From assembly GCF_002154225.1 (NCBI RefSeq), contig NZ_MTSE01000013.1, positions 1-64,000 of the forward strand: a stretch of 64,000 nucleotides of DNA. The letters run 5' to 3'. The notes under the pieces were generated by a model, which was not told the origin of the DNA, did no database searches, and saw only the letters and a list, made by a program, of their open reading frames with translations. Both the position numbers and the translations under genes were made by a program. Below are positions 60,754-64,000 of this stretch, piece after piece. Source of the stretch: Hymenobacter crusticola. GTDB taxonomy: Bacteria; Bacteroidota; Bacteroidia; Cytophagales; Hymenobacteraceae. Position 1 is the first letter of the stretch. Every line of letters starts with the position of its first letter.

Positions 60754-61572
60754 ATGCTATTCAACCGTCATTTTCTGCTTCGGACTGTAGCTCCACTAGC
60801 CGCGCTAGGCATCGCGGGCACGGTTTTCTTCGACCGTTTCTTTATTAAGCATCGCCCTTTCCGCCTACGCAAGAATCCGCAGCCTACGGTAGCGCTCAAA
60901 ATCGCGCATCTCTCCGACCTCCATCTGAAATCGGTGCATTTTGGCCTGCGCCGCTTGTGTCAGCAGCTAAACCAGTGGCAGCCCGATCTGCTCGTGTTCA
61001 CGGGCGACTCCCTAGACGACCCAACCAAGCTTAATTGCTTAGATGAATTGCTAGGTCTGCTGGATGCTGCCGTACCGAAAGTAGCCATTCTGGGCAACTG
61101 GGAATACAAGCGGCACGTGGACGTGCCCCAACTGCGGCAGGTGTACGCGCGCCACAACTGTCAGCTTCTCATCAACGAATCCACTTCGTTTGTGCTGCAA
61201 AACAAGCGCGTGGCCGTCTCTGGCACCGACGACCTGATGCAGGGCACGGCCAACTACACCAAAACGCTAGCCGGCTACAAGCCAGCCGACTATCACCTGC
61301 TGCTCACGCATTGCCCGCAGTACTACGACGTCATCCGGACCAAGTACACGGGCACGCCGCCCATCGACCTGGTGCTGGCCGGACACACGCACGGGGGCCA
61401 AATTACGTTCTGGGGATTTGCGCCGCTGCTGCCGCTGGGCACCGGGCGCTACGTAGGCGGCTGGTACGCCGCCGGGCCGCCCCTGTACGTATCGCGGGGA
61501 ATTGGTTGCAGCACCCTGCCCATTCGGTTCGGGCCTCGCGCGGAGGTCGCCTTGTTCACGGTAGACTTGTAA
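60754..61572 (+). CDS. Metallophosphoesterase (calcineurin-like, membrane-anchored)
   Basis: A 272-residue protein with a single N-terminal hydrophobic anchor (LAALGIAGTVFF), then the calcineurin fold: AHLSDLHLKSVHFG, VFTGDSLDD, GNWEYKRH (the usual GNHD is GNWE here), THCPQYYD and AGHTHGGQITFWG. The family includes YkuE/LpxG-like enzymes that act on UDP-lipids or polar lipids. It starts only 22 bases after the antiporter, suggesting cotranscription. The substrate is uncertain. Confidence 0.86.
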   Translation: MLFNRHFLLRTVAPLAALGIAGTVFFDRFFIKHRPFRLRKNPQPTVALKIAHLSDLHLKSVHFGLRRLCQQLNQWQPDLLVFTGDSLDDPTKLNCLDELLGLLDAAVPKVAILGNWEYKRHVDVPQLRQVYARHNCQLLINESTSFVLQNKRVAVSGTDDLMQGTANYTKTLAGYKPADYHLLLTHCPQYYDVIRTKYTGTPPIDLVLAGHTHGGQITFWGFAPLLPLGTGRYVGGWYAAGPPLYVSRGIGCSTLPIRFGPRAEVALFTVDL

Positions 61573-61703
61573 CGGAAGCTTCTGCTCGCCCGAACCTAGC
61601 TGCTGACTTGCTGGCATCAGCTCTCAGCGCCGCCACCAGACCTAGCTTTTGCTGGTTGTGAAGCACCTTATTTCTTCTCTCATCCATTTCCGAATATCCC
61701 CTC

Positions 61704-62447
61704 ATGAATTTAGCAGGCAATACCGTTCTTATTACCGGTGGCGGCTCCGGCATTGGCTGGGCCATAGCCGAGCGTTTTTTGAAAGCTGGCAGCAACGTCG
61801 TCATCTGCGGCCGGCGCGTGGAGAAGCTCCAAGAAGCGCAGCAACAATACCCTCAGCTGCGGACCCGCGCCTGCGACCTAGCCGACGAAGCCGACCGCGT
61901 GGCCTTGTTTGAGTGGGTTAAGAGCGAAGTACCACAGCTTAATGTGCTCGTCAACAACGCCGGCATTCAGCGCCGCCTACACCTGGCCAACGACGAGCAG
62001 GCTCAGGACTGGAGCGGCCACCGCCAGGAAATTGCCACAAACCTCGATGCGCCTATTCACTTAGCCACACTCTTTATTCCGCTGCTGCGGGAGCAGCAGC
62101 ACCCGGCTATCATTAATGTGTCGTCGGGGCTAGCTTTCACGCCGGCGGCTTTTGCGCCCGTCTACAGTGCCACGAAAGCGGCCTTGCACTCCTTCACGCT
62201 GTCGTTGCGACACCAGTTGGCCCTCACAGGTATTCAGGTCATTGAGATCATACCGCCCGCCGTGAACACCGACCTAGGGGGCGCCGGCCTGCACACGCAA
62301 GGGGTACCGCTCAATGAGTTTACCGATTCGGTGATGCAACGCGTAGCAGCGGGAGAGCTGGAAGTCGGCTATGGCACTTCAGAGGAGCGACGCAATGCTT
62401 CGCGCCAGGAGCTCGATGCATTTTTCAAGAAAATGAATGCCTCGTAA
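61704..62447 (+). CDS. SDR-family oxidoreductase (DltE-like)
   Basis: A 247-residue classical SDR with cofactor motif TGGGSGIG (residues 11-18), an NNAGIQRRLHL segment and catalytic YSATKAAL. The N- and C-terminal features resemble DltE-type oxidoreductases. It follows the phosphoesterase at 131 bases on the same strand. The physiological substrate is unknown. Confidence 0.87.
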   Translation: MNLAGNTVLITGGGSGIGWAIAERFLKAGSNVVICGRRVEKLQEAQQQYPQLRTRACDLADEADRVALFEWVKSEVPQLNVLVNNAGIQRRLHLANDEQAQDWSGHRQEIATNLDAPIHLATLFIPLLREQQHPAIINVSSGLAFTPAAFAPVYSATKAALHSFTLSLRHQLALTGIQVIEIIPPAVNTDLGGAGLHTQGVPLNEFTDSVMQRVAAGELEVGYGTSEERRNASRQELDAFFKKMNAS

Positions 62448-62480
62448 CGTTTCCAGCTAAGCTTCTAGCAATAATGCAGG

Positions 62481-62536
62481 GCGTCAGGCTGCGCTGGGTG
62501 AAGCACCCCTCCTCTTCACCCAGCGCAGCCTGACGC
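62481..62536 (+). terminator. 23-bp hairpin terminator after the SDR gene
   Basis: Perfect arms 62481-62503 and 62514-62536 with a 10-base loop, then TTTAG. Confidence 0.8.
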
Positions 62537-62630
62537 TTTAGTATATGATACAGCACCTTTGTTTTTTCTAACCTTTCCCAGCAATTAGGCTATTTTCGCA
62601 ATTCACACTACCTGAACCCTGCGAACTGCC

Positions 62631-64000
<1,370 letters not shown>

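Overview
The window looks like a chromosomal segment of a Hymenobacter-like member of the Bacteroidota (Cytophagales). The reasons are: -7 promoter boxes of the form TAnnTTTG; Por/type IX secretion C-terminal domains on two secreted proteins; a TonB-dependent receptor with a carboxypeptidase-regulatory-like N-terminus; a CTASR-type sulfatase, a GH43-like and a GH3 enzyme; an HTTM protein; and gene neighbourhoods such as fur-STAS-purA and tig-clpP-clpX. The genus name is an inference from gene content, not a database match.

Layout. 1-11.7 kb is core: fur, a STAS protein and purA (minus strand, overlapping), rel/spoT, tRNA-Leu(UAG), tig, clpP, clpX, lpxB, a PTPS/QueD enzyme and hldD. 11.7-15 kb holds two secreted type IX cargo proteins, a metallophosphoesterase and an AT-rich CotH-family gene. 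15-18 kb has a small unknown ORF, a medium-chain oxidoreductase divergent from a MarR regulator with a palindrome between them, and a DCC thiol-oxidoreductase. 18-20 kb carries three consecutive monocistronic Thr/Gly/Ser-repeat secreted proteins. 20-30 kb has an HTTM membrane protein, an MBL hydrolase, a TonB receptor, two PAP2 phosphatases, an EamA transporter and an OmpR-type two-component pair. The receptor and both PAP2 genes share an upstream CAGA-N7-CAGA direct repeat. 30-37 kb holds a sulfatase, lipoproteins, DoxX, DUF4126, a serine beta-lactamase-like hydrolase and a DUF885 peptidase.

37-44.5 kb is a branched-chain amino-acid operon, ilvD-ilvB-ilvN-ilvC, followed by ilvA behind a hairpin. 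Upstream of ilvD I find two consecutive transcription attenuators. Each has a short leader peptide rich in Ile/Val/Leu, a rho-independent terminator and a competing antiterminator pairing. They sit downstream of a near-consensus Bacteroidota promoter that places the first leader AUG almost at the transcript start. This is the most interesting regulatory structure in the window.

44.7-52.8 kb is a urease region: a NiCoT-like nickel permease, fused ureAB, two unknown genes that split the operon, ureC, ureF, ureG, a GAF protein, and ureD on the opposite strand. No ureE is visible. A diverged copy of the ureC 5' end lies upstream of the second intruding gene, pointing to a duplication/insertion event. 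Four palindromic REPIN-like elements cluster in the ilv-ure region. 53-64 kb holds a HAD phosphatase, a ThDP enzyme, two SDRs, a GH43-like protein, a carboxypeptidase-regulatory-domain protein, an Na+/H+ antiporter, a phosphoesterase and the start of a GH3 gene that runs off the window.

Two window-wide features are notable: very long perfect hairpins at gene ends, and a strong excess of the palindrome CCTAGG (about 70 copies counted by eye).
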